Shown: in pieces, positions 23,738 through 33,167 of the stretch
Numbering within the stretch: the stretch's first letter is position 1
Layout of the letters: each line of letters begins with the position of its first letter
DNA from: Actinomycetota bacterium
Lineage (GTDB): Bacteria; Actinomycetota; Actinomycetes; Nanopelagicales; Nanopelagicaceae
DNA length: 48,786 bases
NCBI GenBank assembly: GCA_947489605.1
Contig: CANLEG010000003.1
Coordinates: 1-48,786, forward strand
Direction: 5' to 3'
Notes under the pieces: generated by a model
Seen by the model: only the letters and a program-made list of their open reading frames with translations
The model's database searches: none
What the model was told of the DNA's origin: nothing
Program-made: the position numbers and the translations under genes

Positions 23738-26116
23738 ATGACAACTCCAGCCGAACGTTTTGCACTGGCGAAAACCAGGGGACAATTTAGTGAAACGAAT
23801 ACATTTGTCGAACGTTATCCATTTAGCATGGACAACTTTCAAATCCAAGGTTGCCAAGCTTTAGAAAGTGGAAAATCGGTTCTGGTTGCTGCACCTACTG
23901 GAGCCGGTAAAACAATCGTTGGAGAGTTTGCGGCTTATCTCGCTATTAAAACTGGCAAGAAATGTTTTTATACAACCCCGATCAAAGCGCTTTCAAATCA
24001 GAAGTTTCAGGATTTATCAGCCATGTTTGGTGAGTCAAATGTAGGACTTCTAACTGGCGACACAAGCATTAATTCTGAAGCACCAATAGTAATTATGACA
24101 ACAGAAGTCTTAAGAAATATGATCTATTCTGCCTCTAAAACTCTTACAGATCTTCGCTACGTTGTTATGGATGAAGTTCATTACCTAGCCGATAGGTTCC
24201 GCGGTGCGGTTTGGGAAGAAATTTTGATTCATCTGCCCGAAAGTATTCAAGTAGCTGCGCTGTCGGCAACAGTTTCTAACGCAGAAGAGTTTGGCGATTG
24301 GTTACAAACTGTTCGCGGGGAAATGAAAGTTATTGTTAGTGAAGTTCGCCCAGTACCGCTCTATCAACACGTGTTATTTGGCAATCGCTTATTGGATCTG
24401 TTTACAGCCAACACAAAAGTCAACCCAGAGATATTGCGCTTAGAGAAAGAATCTCTTAGAAGTGTCCGTTCCAAATATTCCGGTGGTGGTGGCAAAAAGA
24501 ATTGGCGTGATAACTCGCAAATCACGCCCACAATTAAAGCTCTTGGTAGGGCAGAAGTTATAGAAAAATTAGATCGCGAAGGTTTGCTCCCAGCTATTAC
24601 GTTTATCTTCTCCAGAGCACAGTGTGATAGCGCAGTTCGGCAATGTCTTGCGGCGGGACTACGACTTACCAATGCAGAAGAAAGATCCGAAATACGACAA
24701 GTAATCGCTGACAAGACAAGAACTTTGCCCGAAGATGATTTAGTGGTGCTCGGGTTTCACGAGTGGGTAGATTCGCTGGAACGAGGAGTTGCCTCTCACC
24801 ATGCTGGATTATTGCCGGCATTCAAAGAGTGCGTAGAAGAACTATTTCAACGCGGTTTGATTAAGGCGGTTTTCGCAACTGAAACTCTTGCTCTTGGAAT
24901 CAATATGCCAGCGAAGACCGTCGTACTTGAAAAGTTAACTAAGTGGAACGGTGAATCGCATGTGTCGGTGACACCGGGGGAATATACGCAGCTAACTGGA
25001 CGAGCTGGTCGAAGAGGAATCGATATTGAAGGCAACGCGGTAATCCTTTGGAATAAAGATATTGATAGCGCATCTGCTGCTGGCTTAGCATCAACTCGAA
25101 CTTATCCATTGAAAAGCTCGTTTAAACCAACTTACAACATGACCATAAATCTCATTTCGCAGTTTGGAGCCGATCGCGCACGGACTTCATTGGAATCTTC
25201 GTTCGCTCAGTTTCAAGCAGATAAGGCTGTTGTCGGTCTCGCTCGACAGATAAAGAAGAATAAGGACGCAATTGCTGAATTGGAGTTAGAAATTGATTGC
25301 CACTTGGGAGATTTTGTTGAGTACGCACAAATTCGATTCGAAATTAAGGAGTTGGAACGCGGCATTGGAACCAAGAAGCGCAAAGCGAGAGAATTTGAAG
25401 AAGAAAAGATCCTTGATGCGCGTAAGGCGCTTCGCAATCATCCTTGCCACGGATGCAATGATCGCGAAACACATGCCAGAATTGCAGAACGAGCAGATAG
25501 ATTGCGTCGAGAGAGCGCTGGGTTAAATACCCGGGTCGCCAACAGAACTCACGTTATCGCTAGACGCTTTGATTTGATCAAAATTATGCTGGAGAAATTC
25601 GGTTATCTGACGAATGATGCAATCACGCCAAGTGGAAAATTGCTTTCGAAAATATATGGTGAAACTGATCTGTTAATCGCTGAGATGATAAGACGAGAAT
25701 CTTTCGGCCAATTAACTCCTTCCGAACTCGTCTCGATTGTTTCAGTTTTCGTGCACGAGAGCCGCAAAGAGAGCCCCCCAAAACTGCCGAGAGGCGCAGT
25801 CGAAGATGTGCTCTCTGATTTGATTAAAACTTGGATAGAAATAAATGATCTTGAGACTGAATTAGGACTAGAACCAATACGTGAACCAGATGCAGGTTTT
25901 TGTTGGGCTTCATACCGTTGGGCGAGTGGTCATTCGTTAAGCTCGATTCTTCGCGGTACAGATTTAACTGTGGGCGATTTTGTTCGATCTATGAAACAGA
26001 TCATAGATTTACTAAGACAGATTGCCATCGCATCCCCTCATCTCTCTCCAATCACTTCAGAAGCATTAGCTCGTATTGATCGTGGCGTAATTGCATATGC
26101 TGGAGCTGTCGTATGA
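23738..26116 (+). CDS. helY: Ski2/Mtr4-like DEVH-box helicase HelY
   Basis: A superfamily 2 helicase of 792 residues. Motifs in order: Q-like FQIQGCQAL, Walker A PTGAGKT, Walker B DEVHYL, motif III SATVSN, FATETLALGINMPA, and motif VI QLTGRAGRRG. The C-terminal part holds a helical and coiled-coil region (about 500-620) and a Ski2-type end. It is shorter than mycobacterial HelY (about 900 residues), lacking some insertion or C-terminal sequence. Likely an RNA or DNA helicase in turnover or repair. The 3' end overlaps the exonuclease gene by 4 nt. Confidence 0.92.
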   Translation: MTTPAERFALAKTRGQFSETNTFVERYPFSMDNFQIQGCQALESGKSVLVAAPTGAGKTIVGEFAAYLAIKTGKKCFYTTPIKALSNQKFQDLSAMFGESNVGLLTGDTSINSEAPIVIMTTEVLRNMIYSASKTLTDLRYVVMDEVHYLADRFRGAVWEEILIHLPESIQVAALSATVSNAEEFGDWLQTVRGEMKVIVSEVRPVPLYQHVLFGNRLLDLFTANTKVNPEILRLEKESLRSVRSKYSGGGGKKNWRDNSQITPTIKALGRAEVIEKLDREGLLPAITFIFSRAQCDSAVRQCLAAGLRLTNAEERSEIRQVIADKTRTLPEDDLVVLGFHEWVDSLERGVASHHAGLLPAFKECVEELFQRGLIKAVFATETLALGINMPAKTVVLEKLTKWNGESHVSVTPGEYTQLTGRAGRRGIDIEGNAVILWNKDIDSASAAGLASTRTYPLKSSFKPTYNMTINLISQFGADRARTSLESSFAQFQADKAVVGLARQIKKNKDAIAELELEIDCHLGDFVEYAQIRFEIKELERGIGTKKRKAREFEEEKILDARKALRNHPCHGCNDRETHARIAERADRLRRESAGLNTRVANRTHVIARRFDLIKIMLEKFGYLTNDAITPSGKLLSKIYGETDLLIAEMIRRESFGQLTPSELVSIVSVFVHESRKESPPKLPRGAVEDVLSDLIKTWIEINDLETELGLEPIREPDAGFCWASYRWASGHSLSSILRGTDLTVGDFVRSMKQIIDLLRQIAIASPHLSPITSEALARIDRGVIAYAGAVV

Positions 26117-27015
26117 CGCTGATGCTTTTAGATAGCGCGTCGCTCTGGTATCGCGCATATTTCGGAATGCCAGATACATTGCTTTCGCCAAGCGGTGAAC
26201 CCGTCAACGCGATTCGTGGTTATCTCGATATGACATCCAAATTAATCAGCATCTATAAACCGAATCGGTTGGTGGCATGCATCGAAGGGGATTGGCGACC
26301 AAGTTGGCGTGTTGATCTCTTTCCGGAATATAAAGCGAATCGATTAGATGTCGAAGGCGAAGAAGAAGAAGAGCCGGACACCTTGGGCCCTCAGATTCCA
26401 ATTTTGCTGGATTTATTAGAGGCGTTTGGGATTCCACTTGTGGGCGTCGATGATTACGAGGCGGATGACGTTATGGCTTCATATGCGGTTACGGAACCAG
26501 GTCCAACGAAAATAGTCACAGGAGATCGAGACTTATTTCAACTTGTTGATGACAAACGTAAAATTGCGGTTGTCTATCTCGCTAAAGGTATTACCAATCA
26601 CGACCATGTTGATATCAAATGGATCGCAAATAAATATGACATCCCGGGGGAGAGGTATGCACTCTTCGCCATGATCAGAGGAGATGCGTCCGATGGTTTG
26701 CCTGGAATTAGAGGTATTGGTGAGAAAGGTGCCGCAATTATTGCCAAGCAATTCACAAGTTTGCCAGAAGTAATGAAAGCAGCAGAGAAAGATGACGAAC
26801 GTTTGACACCAAATGCCCGAAAGAAACTTTTGGAATCTGCTGAATACGCAAAAATTGCTCCGAAATTGGTTCATTGTGCGTTAGATGTTCCATTGCCTAA
26901 ATTGGATCTTCGCATGCCAAAACGTCCTGTTAATCTAGATGGAATTTATCAGTACCAAAAAGATTACGGCTTAGGTGCCAGCATAGATCGCTTAATTTCA
27001 GCTTTGAATTGGTAA
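26113..27015 (+). CDS. 5'-3' exonuclease (PolA N-terminal-like, stand-alone)
   Basis: A 300-residue nuclease homologous to the 5'-3' exonuclease domain of DNA polymerase I. Metal-binding acidic clusters are seen in LLDSASLWYRAY, DDYEADDVMASYA and VTGDRDLFQLVDD, and the helix-hairpin-helix region in GDASDGLPGIRGIGEKGA. It starts at an ATGA overlap with helY, and the same pairing occurs in mycobacteria (HelY and Rv2090 region). It probably removes RNA primers or flaps, in parallel with PolA. Confidence 0.93.
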   Translation: MTLMLLDSASLWYRAYFGMPDTLLSPSGEPVNAIRGYLDMTSKLISIYKPNRLVACIEGDWRPSWRVDLFPEYKANRLDVEGEEEEEPDTLGPQIPILLDLLEAFGIPLVGVDDYEADDVMASYAVTEPGPTKIVTGDRDLFQLVDDKRKIAVVYLAKGITNHDHVDIKWIANKYDIPGERYALFAMIRGDASDGLPGIRGIGEKGAAIIAKQFTSLPEVMKAAEKDDERLTPNARKKLLESAEYAKIAPKLVHCALDVPLPKLDLRMPKRPVNLDGIYQYQKDYGLGASIDRLISALNW

Positions 27016-27020
27016 CAAAT

Positions 27021-27761
27021 ATGTCGACTCAAGTTTTAATAATTCTTCCTACATTTAATGAAGCGCTAAGTATTCAACAGCATTTATCGACGATTGATAA
27101 ACTCCGTAAAGATCTAGAGACAAATTATTCCATTTCAATCTTGCAAATCGATGATTCTTCTCCGGATGGAACTGCAAAAATCGCTTTGGATATGAATTTG
27201 GCGAATTTTTCACAATTAATTAATCCGAAAAAGTTGGGCCTTGGTCCTGCATATTTAGCTGGATTTAATTGGGGATTGCAACGCGACTTCGATTATTTTG
27301 TTGAAATGGATTCTGATGGCAGCCATTTACCGGCACAATTGGTTGAATTATTAGCAGAATCATCCAAGCATGATCTAGTTATAGGAACACGCTGGATGAC
27401 TGGAGGCAGAATTGAGAATTGGTCGACATTTCGCAGAATACTTTCAAAATTCGGAACAATTTATGCAGCAACTCTTTTAAGGCTTCCAATTAAGGATCTC
27501 ACTAGTGGCTATCGCGTTCTTAGCCGCAACTTCATAGAGTCATTGGATTTAGATTCGATTACAAATAAGGGTTATGGATTCCAGATTGAAATTGCATTGC
27601 AAGCCTATGTGAACGGATTTTCGGTAGGTGAAGTACCAATTACTTTTGTAGAACGAAGCGCAGGGAAGTCCAAAATGAGCGCTGCAATAGCCTTTGAGGC
27701 CCTGATATTCGTAACAAGGACAGGAATCAAGCGTCTGGCTTCGGGTATATATCGCCGATAA
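27021..27761 (+). CDS. Polyprenol monophosphomannose synthase (GT2 family)
   Basis: A 246-residue family 2 glycosyltransferase resembling dolichol-phosphate mannose synthase and the catalytic domain of mycobacterial Ppm1. Visible motifs are ILPTFNEA, the nucleotide-binding DDSSPDGTA, and the metal-binding EMDSDGSH. The acceptor region is DLTSGYRVL, and the later VPITFVERSAGKSKM is typical of the family. No membrane helices are apparent at the C-terminus. ATG 27021 is preferred over TTG 27009, which lies within the end of the exonuclease gene. It ends 1 nt from convergent gcvP. Confidence 0.88.
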   Translation: MSTQVLIILPTFNEALSIQQHLSTIDKLRKDLETNYSISILQIDDSSPDGTAKIALDMNLANFSQLINPKKLGLGPAYLAGFNWGLQRDFDYFVEMDSDGSHLPAQLVELLAESSKHDLVIGTRWMTGGRIENWSTFRRILSKFGTIYAATLLRLPIKDLTSGYRVLSRNFIESLDLDSITNKGYGFQIEIALQAYVNGFSVGEVPITFVERSAGKSKMSAAIAFEALIFVTRTGIKRLASGIYRR

Positions 27762-27762
27762 T

Positions 27763-30657
27763 CTACATTATGTCAGAATAAAAGAACCTGTTCTTATTAA
27801 TCGCAAGCTCCGATATCGGCAAACACGAACAAACTAAGTTCCTATCCCCGTAAACGCCATCTATTCGCCCTACTGTCGGCCAGTATTTACCAATCGCGCC
27901 CATTTCAGTATTTAAACCAGATGGAAATGCCGCAACCTCACGAGAATATTTACGAGCCCATACAGAACGTAACAAATCAGCACTTGTATGCGGCGCAAAT
28001 CTCAGAGGTGAATCTTCGATAGTTAATTCACCGGCTTCAATATCGGCTATTTCCGCTCTGATTGAGACCATAGCGCTAATAAATCGTTCCAGTTCCCTTA
28101 AGTCTTCAGATTCAGTTGGCTCAATCATCAACGTTCCTGCTACTGGAAAACTAACGGTTGGGGCATGGAATCCATGATCCATTAATCGTTTTGCAACATC
28201 ATCAACTGTAACGCCTGTATTTTTAGTAATAGTTCTCAAGTCGATGATGCATTCGTGTGCGATATAGCCGTTGGCTCCGCGATAGAGAACCGGGAAATGT
28301 GGGTCTAACTTCGCTGCCAAGTAATTAGCAGACAAGATAGCGACTTGAGTTGCTTTTGTTAGGCCATCTCCCCCCATCATTCGAATATAACTCCAAGAAA
28401 TTGGCAGGATGCTTGCCGAGCCGAAAGGAGCGGAACTAACTGGTCCTGGGCCCGTTACTGGTCCACATGAATCGTCTAGTGGATGATTAGGAAGATATGC
28501 GGCCAGATGCGACTTGCAAATTACTGGACCAACACCCGGACCACCTCCGCCATGTGGAATACAAAAAGTTTTATGTAAATTTAAATGTGAAACATCTGCC
28601 CCGAATTTGCCAGGTTTAGCCAGACCCACCAGCGCATTTAAATTCGCACCATCAACATAAACCTGTCCCCCAGCGTCATGAACTAATCCACAGATCTCAC
28701 TAATCGCTGATTCGAAAACTCCATGTGTTGATGGATATGTAACCATCAGTGCCGCTAGTTGACCTTCATACTCTGCAATCTTCGCCTTTATGTCATCGAC
28801 ACTAACGTTTCCTTGTTCATCACACGCTATTACGACAACTGACATTCCTGCCATGACCGCACTTGCCGCATTAGTGCCGTGCGCACTTGAAGGGATTAAA
28901 CAAATCTTTCGATGTTGTTCGCCTTTGGCATCCAGATAATTGCGGATCGCCAACAACCCCGCGAACTCCCCTTGTGACCCAGCATTGGGCTGAAGCGAAA
29001 CTGCGTCATATCCAGTTATCTCAATCAACCAATTCGAAAGTTGGTCGATTAGCTTACGAATTCCAACACTCTGTTCTTTCGGTGCAAATGGATGAAGGTT
29101 TGAGAATTCAGGCCACGTAACAGGGATCATTTCTGTGGTCGCATTGAGCTTCATTGTGCAAGAACCAAGAGGAATCATGGTTCGGTCCAATGCTAAATCC
29201 CGATCTGCAAGATTGCGTAAATATCTCAACATTGCAGTTTCAGAATGGTATGAATTAAAAACTGGGTGCTCAAGGAATCCACTACTTCGCGCAAAGCTCT
29301 TTGCCACTTGGGCAATCGCATCCTTTTTCAATGAAACCTTAAGAATTGAAGCGATCGCATCTAAATCTTGTGCTGTGAAAGTTTCATCAAAGGTCAAACC
29401 AATTACTGATTGACTTTTTATACGAACGTTATAACCTGATTTGAGAAATAATTGCGCCACGGCTTCTGCATTAATTTCACTAATCAGGAACGTATCAAAT
29501 ATCTCACCTTCAGAAACTGAAAAACCAGATGCAAGAAGTGAATCACGAACTGAATGCGCACTTGCCCGAATCTTTTTGGCAATCTCTTGCAAGCCCTTAG
29601 GTCCGTGCCACATTGCATAAAACGCTGACATGACTGCAAGTAATACTTGCGCTGTGCAAATATTAGACGTTGCCTTATCGCGACGAATGTGTTGCTCTCT
29701 CGTTTGTAACGCTAGACGAAGTGCTGGATTTTGATGCGAATCTAAACTTTGACCAACAAGTCTTCCCGGTAATGAACGCTCGAGACCATTTCGAACTGCC
29801 ATGAAACCGGCATGCGGTCCCCCAAATCCCATTGGGACACCGAACCGCTGTGCTGAACCAATTGCGATGTCCGCTCCAACTTCTTGTGGCGTTCTGTAAA
29901 GAGTTAGTGCCATTAGATCTGCAGCAACAACCGCTAACGCAGACTTCGCGTGAATTTCTGCAATCAATTCAGCCAAATCCACAATCTCGCCATCGCTGGA
30001 AATCTGCGCAAAAACAGCGCCAAAGACCGGCAATTTAATTGTTTCAAGATCTTTTAGCGTTGGATTGATTTCTATAACTTCAATATTTAGTGGCGTTGCT
30101 CTTGTTGCAATTACCGCTCGAATCTGTGGGTGCAAACCTTTATCAACTAGAAATACAGCTTCGTCAGCGCCTTGCCATACTCTTCGAGCAAGCGTCATAG
30201 ATTCCGCTGCAGCAGTAGCTTCATCCAACATCGATGCATTTGCAACGTGTAACCCAGTTAGATCTGTAATGACCGTTTGAAAAGAAAAGATTGCTTCCAA
30301 TCGGCCTTGACTTATTTCAGGTTGGTAAGGCGTATAAGCCGTATACCAAGATGGATTCTCTAAAACATTGCGCAGGATGACTGGCGGTGTGATTGTTCCG
30401 TAATAACCCAAACCTATTAAAGATTTGACCACTTTGTTCTCAGAGGCAAGCTCACGCAATTCTGCTATTGCCGCAACTTCCGAAACCGCTTCAGGAAGAC
30501 TCTTAGAAATGTTTTCTGTTAGTGCAATGTTTGCAGGAACGACTTTGGCAATAAAGTCGGTGAGCTTTTTTTCATTTAATTCTTGCAACATGAAGTTGAT
30601 CTGCGCTTGATCCGGCCCAATGTGCCTGTCAGCGAAATCTAAACGAACCGAACTCAT
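27763..30657 (-). CDS. gcvP: Glycine dehydrogenase (decarboxylating), P-protein of the glycine cleavage system
   Basis: Decarboxylates glycine and passes the aminomethyl group to lipoylated GcvH. The single 964-residue polypeptide has the fused two-half structure. The PLP lysine lies in [18 protein letters not shown], and the N-terminal half carries [13 protein letters not shown] at 30660 also lies in frame, but ATG 30657 has GGGGAG seven bases upstream. gcvH lies 2.5 kb away across the regulatory block, and gcvT is not in the window. The upstream gap to the MerR gene is 57 nt. Confidence 0.96.
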   Translation of the reverse strand: MSSVRLDFADRHIGPDQAQINFMLQELNEKKLTDFIAKVVPANIALTENISKSLPEAVSEVAAIAELRELASENKVVKSLIGLGYYGTITPPVILRNVLENPSWYTAYTPYQPEISQGRLEAIFSFQTVITDLTGLHVANASMLDEATAAAESMTLARRVWQGADEAVFLVDKGLHPQIRAVIATRATPLNIEVIEINPTLKDLETIKLPVFGAVFAQISSDGEIVDLAELIAEIHAKSALAVVAADLMALTLYRTPQEVGADIAIGSAQRFGVPMGFGGPHAGFMAVRNGLERSLPGRLVGQSLDSHQNPALRLALQTREQHIRRDKATSNICTAQVLLAVMSAFYAMWHGPKGLQEIAKKIRASAHSVRDSLLASGFSVSEGEIFDTFLISEINAEAVAQLFLKSGYNVRIKSQSVIGLTFDETFTAQDLDAIASILKVSLKKDAIAQVAKSFARSSGFLEHPVFNSYHSETAMLRYLRNLADRDLALDRTMIPLGSCTMKLNATTEMIPVTWPEFSNLHPFAPKEQSVGIRKLIDQLSNWLIEITGYDAVSLQPNAGSQGEFAGLLAIRNYLDAKGEQHRKICLIPSSAHGTNAASAVMAGMSVVVIACDEQGNVSVDDIKAKIAEYEGQLAALMVTYPSTHGVFESAISEICGLVHDAGGQVYVDGANLNALVGLAKPGKFGADVSHLNLHKTFCIPHGGGGPGVGPVICKSHLAAYLPNHPLDDSCGPVTGPGPVSSAPFGSASILPISWSYIRMMGGDGLTKATQVAILSANYLAAKLDPHFPVLYRGANGYIAHECIIDLRTITKNTGVTVDDVAKRLMDHGFHAPTVSFPVAGTLMIEPTESEDLRELERFISAMVSIRAEIADIEAGELTIEDSPLRFAPHTSADLLRSVWARKYSREVAAFPSGLNTEMGAIGKYWPTVGRIDGVYGDRNLVCSCLPISELAINKNRFFYSDIM

Positions 30658-30679
30658 CAAAGCACTCCCCTAAAGTTAT

Positions 30680-30693
30680 GGAGTATTAACTCC
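30680..30693 (-). repeat. Small inverted repeat upstream of gcvP
   Basis: GGAGT-ATTA-ACTCC lies between the MerR gene stop and gcvP. Next to it, at 30668-30677, is a 10-nt copy of AACTTTAGGG (- strand), also present in the MerR promoter at 31340-31349. It could be part of a regulatory site; the function is unknown. Confidence 0.35.
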
Positions 30694-30714
30694 TAATCCT
30701 TGGGGAAGGATAAA

Positions 30715-31248
30715 TTAAGCTAATTTACGTTTTCTACGATCAGAAAGTTCGTCACTAGCTGCGGCAATTGTAGAACCACCCACAACACTTTCTCCAGTTG
30801 AAACATTCTCTCCTTGAAGTGTCGCTAGCGAACCTTCAACCTCGCTCCAAACTTTACCGATTGCAATCCCGAAGACGCCTTGGCCACCTTGTAGTAGATC
30901 AACAATCTCATCAGCACTGGCACATTCATAAATTGTCGCCCCGTCGCTCATTAAAGTCATACGCTCTAAATCTTGAACGCCACGGGAACGTAAGTGTTCG
31001 ACCGCAGAGCGAATGTTTTGTAGAGAGACTCCAGTATCAAGTAAACGTTTAACAATCTTCAATACCAATATGTCGCGAAACCCGTATAAACGCTGTGAAC
31101 CAGATCCACTCGCACCCTGAACACTCGGTTCAACAAGGCCAGTTCTTGCCCAGTAATCCAATTGACGATAAGTAATTCCGGCTGCCGTGCAGGCAGTTGC
31201 TCCGCGGTAACCTATTTCAGGTGCCGAAGGATCAGTCACTTGTGACAT
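30715..31248 (-). CDS. MerR family transcriptional regulator (Rv1830-like)
   Basis: A 177-residue MerR-type regulator. The N-terminal winged helix includes ITYRQLDYWARTGLVEPS (about 25-42), SQRLYGFRDILVLKIVKRLL follows as the second part of the domain, then a dimerisation helix and a C-terminal region with a Gly/Ser and basic tail. By position (gcvP, this gene, DUF151) it corresponds to mycobacterial Rv1830; its ligand is unknown. The open frame extends upstream to 31323, but ATG 31248 matches the family start. A strong promoter with an inverted repeat lies at 31339-31368. Confidence 0.88.
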   Translation of the reverse strand: MSQVTDPSAPEIGYRGATACTAAGITYRQLDYWARTGLVEPSVQGASGSGSQRLYGFRDILVLKIVKRLLDTGVSLQNIRSAVEHLRSRGVQDLERMTLMSDGATIYECASADEIVDLLQGGQGVFGIAIGKVWSEVEGSLATLQGENVSTGESVVGGSTIAAASDELSDRRKRKLA

Positions 31249-31338
31249 TTGAAACTCACTTCTATGGGGGAAGATCCTTATCGGATTTAAGAGAAGATTA
31301 GTTCTGAAGGTGCCTTTGGGCAACGACCGACACGCAAA

Positions 31339-31368
31339 ACCCTAAAGTTTCCCTTTAGGTTTAGTCAA
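31339..31368 (-). promoter_or_regulatory. Promoter of the MerR gene with an inverted-repeat operator
   Basis: On the - strand, -35 TTGACT (31368-31363), an 18-nt spacer and -10 TAGGGT (31344-31339). The perfect inverted repeat CCTAAAG-N5-CTTTAGG (31341-31359) covers the spacer and enters the -10. Long spacers with dyad symmetry are typical of MerR-family targets, so autoregulation is likely. The start codon is about 84 nt downstream of the predicted transcription start. Confidence 0.6.
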
Positions 31369-31376
31369 TGAAGCCT

Positions 31377-31850
31377 TTACCCCAGGAAGTCCTCTGGGTT
31401 TATCTGGTCTAAGAACTCCCGGAAGGCTTCAACCTGATCGTCAGCTTGGTCGGGAATCTCTATTCCCGCCGCCACAAAAAGCTCTTCAGTTGCATATATC
31501 GAAGCGCCACTCCTAAGTGCCAAAGCGATTGCGTCGCTAGGTCTTGCGGAAACCTGATTCCCACCAGTTAAAACAATATCGGCGTAAAAAACACCATCTT
31601 TGAGGTGCGTTAAATTCACTGCTTCCACTTTTGCGCCCAAGTCGGAAATGATTGACTTCATCAAATCATGAGTAAGCGGTCTTGGTGGTGTTAGACCTTG
31701 CTGAGCGAAGGCAATTGCAGTCGCCTCAGTGGCCCCTACCCAAATCGGCAAATACCTGATGCCGCTAACTTCCTTTAACAAAACTATTGGTTGGTTCGAA
31801 GGCATCTCAACCCGAACCCCAACAACATCAACTAGATGCAACGATTCCAC
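31377..31850 (-). CDS. Bifunctional nuclease family protein (DUF151)
   Basis: A 157-residue DUF151 protein. Typical segments are the N-terminal VVGVRVEMPSNQPIVLLKE, then YLPIWVGATEATAIAFA, and RPSDAIALALRSGASIYA. The family is labelled as a nuclease from work on a plant and a bacterial member, but the biological role in actinobacteria is not settled. The GTG start follows TAGTAT by 6 nt, although it is also 16 nt downstream of ftsR. The order GarA-FtsR-DUF151-MerR is conserved with mycobacteria. Confidence 0.9.
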   Translation of the reverse strand: MESLHLVDVVGVRVEMPSNQPIVLLKEVSGIRYLPIWVGATEATAIAFAQQGLTPPRPLTHDLMKSIISDLGAKVEAVNLTHLKDGVFYADIVLTGGNQVSARPSDAIALALRSGASIYATEELFVAAGIEIPDQADDQVEAFREFLDQINPEDFLG

Positions 31851-31856
31851 TTTTTA

Positions 31857-31862
31857 ATACTA
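31857..31862 (-). promoter_or_regulatory. Predicted -10 element of leaderless DUF151 promoter
   Basis: On the - strand TAGTAT is followed by 6 nt (TAAAAA) and the GTG start of the DUF151 gene, giving an internal promoter after ftsR. Confidence 0.4.
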
Positions 31863-31866
31863 GTAA

Positions 31867-32583
31867 CTAAGACTTGCTGCGGTGTAAACCAGATGCAACC
31901 AGTGCGGCGTGAAGTCTGATTGATAGCGAAGCTAATTCACGTTGGACTTCTTCCGCCCTTGCTTGGGCTTCTGTACCTTTTTGACGCAATAACGGAGTTA
32001 TCACTTGTTCAACAAGTCCCACTTCGCGATCTGCGGCGGTCTTGAAGCTTCGAAGGTGTCGGGCTTCAATTCCAAACGATGACATTTCAGCTACTGCTCT
32101 TGCCACCGCAAGTGCATCTGCGTCGTAGTAGCGACCTTTAATTTCAATCAATCCAAATGATTCGATCTGTGTCAGCTGTGCCTCTAGTAAACCAGAGGAT
32201 TCAAGAAGCTCTTCTTTCGAAAGGCGGAGTTGGCTATCGTGAACGAAATTCGATGGTGCAAATTCCCCGTCGACGGTCGCCAATCTTGGCGCCGCTGGTG
32301 AACCAGGCGAAAGCGAAGGAGTTAGCCCTCTATCCAGGGCATCTAGATTCTCTTTGATTACTCGAAGTGGCAAGTATTGATCGCGTTGCGCGGCTAGTAC
32401 ATAGCGCAATCTTTCGAGATCGATATTTGTAAATTTACGATATCCAGACGGCGTGCGTTGGGGTTCTATGAGTCCTTCGGATTCTAAGAAGCGAATTTTT
32501 GAGATTGTTATATCTGAAAATTCAGTCCGCAACTTGCTTAGAACTTCGCCAATGCTTAAATAAGCACGCGCTGGAACGCTCAT
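31867..32583 (-). CDS. ftsR: MerR-type regulator FtsR
   Basis: A 238-residue MerR-like protein with a winged helix (about 8-75): LSIGEVLSKL, ISKIRFLESEGLIEPQRTPS and YRKFTNIDLERLRYVLAAQ. A linker and a C-terminal domain with long helices follow. It is the orthologue by sequence style and position of mycobacterial Rv1828 and corynebacterial FtsR, an activator of ftsZ. ftsZ is not in the window. The ATG has a GGGGAG ribosome-binding site. It is 12 nt downstream of the GarA gene in one operon. Confidence 0.87.
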   Translation of the reverse strand: MSVPARAYLSIGEVLSKLRTEFSDITISKIRFLESEGLIEPQRTPSGYRKFTNIDLERLRYVLAAQRDQYLPLRVIKENLDALDRGLTPSLSPGSPAAPRLATVDGEFAPSNFVHDSQLRLSKEELLESSGLLEAQLTQIESFGLIEIKGRYYDADALAVARAVAEMSSFGIEARHLRSFKTAADREVGLVEQVITPLLRQKGTEAQARAEEVQRELASLSIRLHAALVASGLHRSKS

Positions 32584-32595
32584 ATTCTCCCCTTA

Positions 32596-33090
32596 TTAGA
32601 TTTCATTTGTTCTCAGCCCGGTTACTGGGCGAAAGAAAGTTAACCGATATTTACCAACTTGCACTTCATCACCATGGTTTAGGGAAGTTTTAGCCTTGGA
32701 GATTGCATTTACATATGTTCCATTTAAGCTCTTTAAATCTTCTATTTCGAAAGTTGTGTTTGTCCCATTCTTTTTTCTCAGAATTTGGCAGTGCTTACGC
32801 GAAACCGTAACGTCATCTAGAAATATCTCGCTTGCAGAATCTCTGCCTACTGTTACGCAGTCGATATCTAGAAGAAAGCGCGCACCTTTTCCTGGTCCCG
32901 CTAATGAAATGAGCATTCCACAGTCATTTGGCAGGTCCTTCAAAACATTGAATTCTTCAGAACTGAGTGAATCAATTAGCGATTGCTCTGACACAAAATC
33001 TGGAACTGATCTCAGCGATGCAATATTGAGAGTGCTTGTTAGGTCAGGAATATTTGAATTTTTTTCGTCGCGATCGGGCGGCTTTGTCAT
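32596..33090 (-). CDS. garA: FHA-domain protein, GarA/OdhI family
   Basis: A 164-residue protein with a C-terminal FHA domain (about 70-155) showing GRDSASEIFLDDVTVSRKHC and LKSLNGTYVN, the phosphothreonine-binding core. GarA/OdhI inhibits 2-oxoglutarate dehydrogenase and is switched by phosphorylation of an N-terminal TT motif. Here the equivalent site reads LTSTLNI (Thr18, Ser19, Thr20), so phosphorylation is possible but the exact ETTS motif is altered. The ATG 33090 with a G-rich ribosome-binding site is preferred to the in-frame start at 33114. First gene of the garA-ftsR-DUF151 set. Confidence 0.88.
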   Translation of the reverse strand: MTKPPDRDEKNSNIPDLTSTLNIASLRSVPDFVSEQSLIDSLSSEEFNVLKDLPNDCGMLISLAGPGKGARFLLDIDCVTVGRDSASEIFLDDVTVSRKHCQILRKKNGTNTTFEIEDLKSLNGTYVNAISKAKTSLNHGDEVQVGKYRLTFFRPVTGLRTNEI

Positions 33091-33108
33091 AATCCCCCCA
33101 TCCCTAAC

Positions 33109-33123
33109 CCTCAAACCTTGAGG
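33109..33123. repeat. Inverted repeat in the garA leader
   Basis: CCTCAA-N3-TTGAGG is perfect over six pairs. It begins about 9 nt downstream of the predicted garA transcription start. It could be an operator for a MerR-type regulator such as FtsR, or a small hairpin in the leader RNA. Confidence 0.45.
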
Positions 33124-33138
33124 TTCAACTAAAGGCTG

Positions 33139-33167
33139 ACACTATTCGGAGTTCGCGGGTGGGTCAA
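33139..33167 (-). promoter_or_regulatory. Promoter of the garA-ftsR operon
   Basis: On the - strand -35 TTGACC (33167-33162), a 17-nt spacer and -10 TAGTGT (33144-33139). It overlaps the last codons of gcvH and gives a leader of about 40 nt before the garA ATG. Confidence 0.55.

Noticed and set aside
30658-30714. Possible glycine riboswitch before gcvP
   Set aside because: The 57-nt gap is too short and lacks the paired aptamer architecture; only a small inverted repeat is present.
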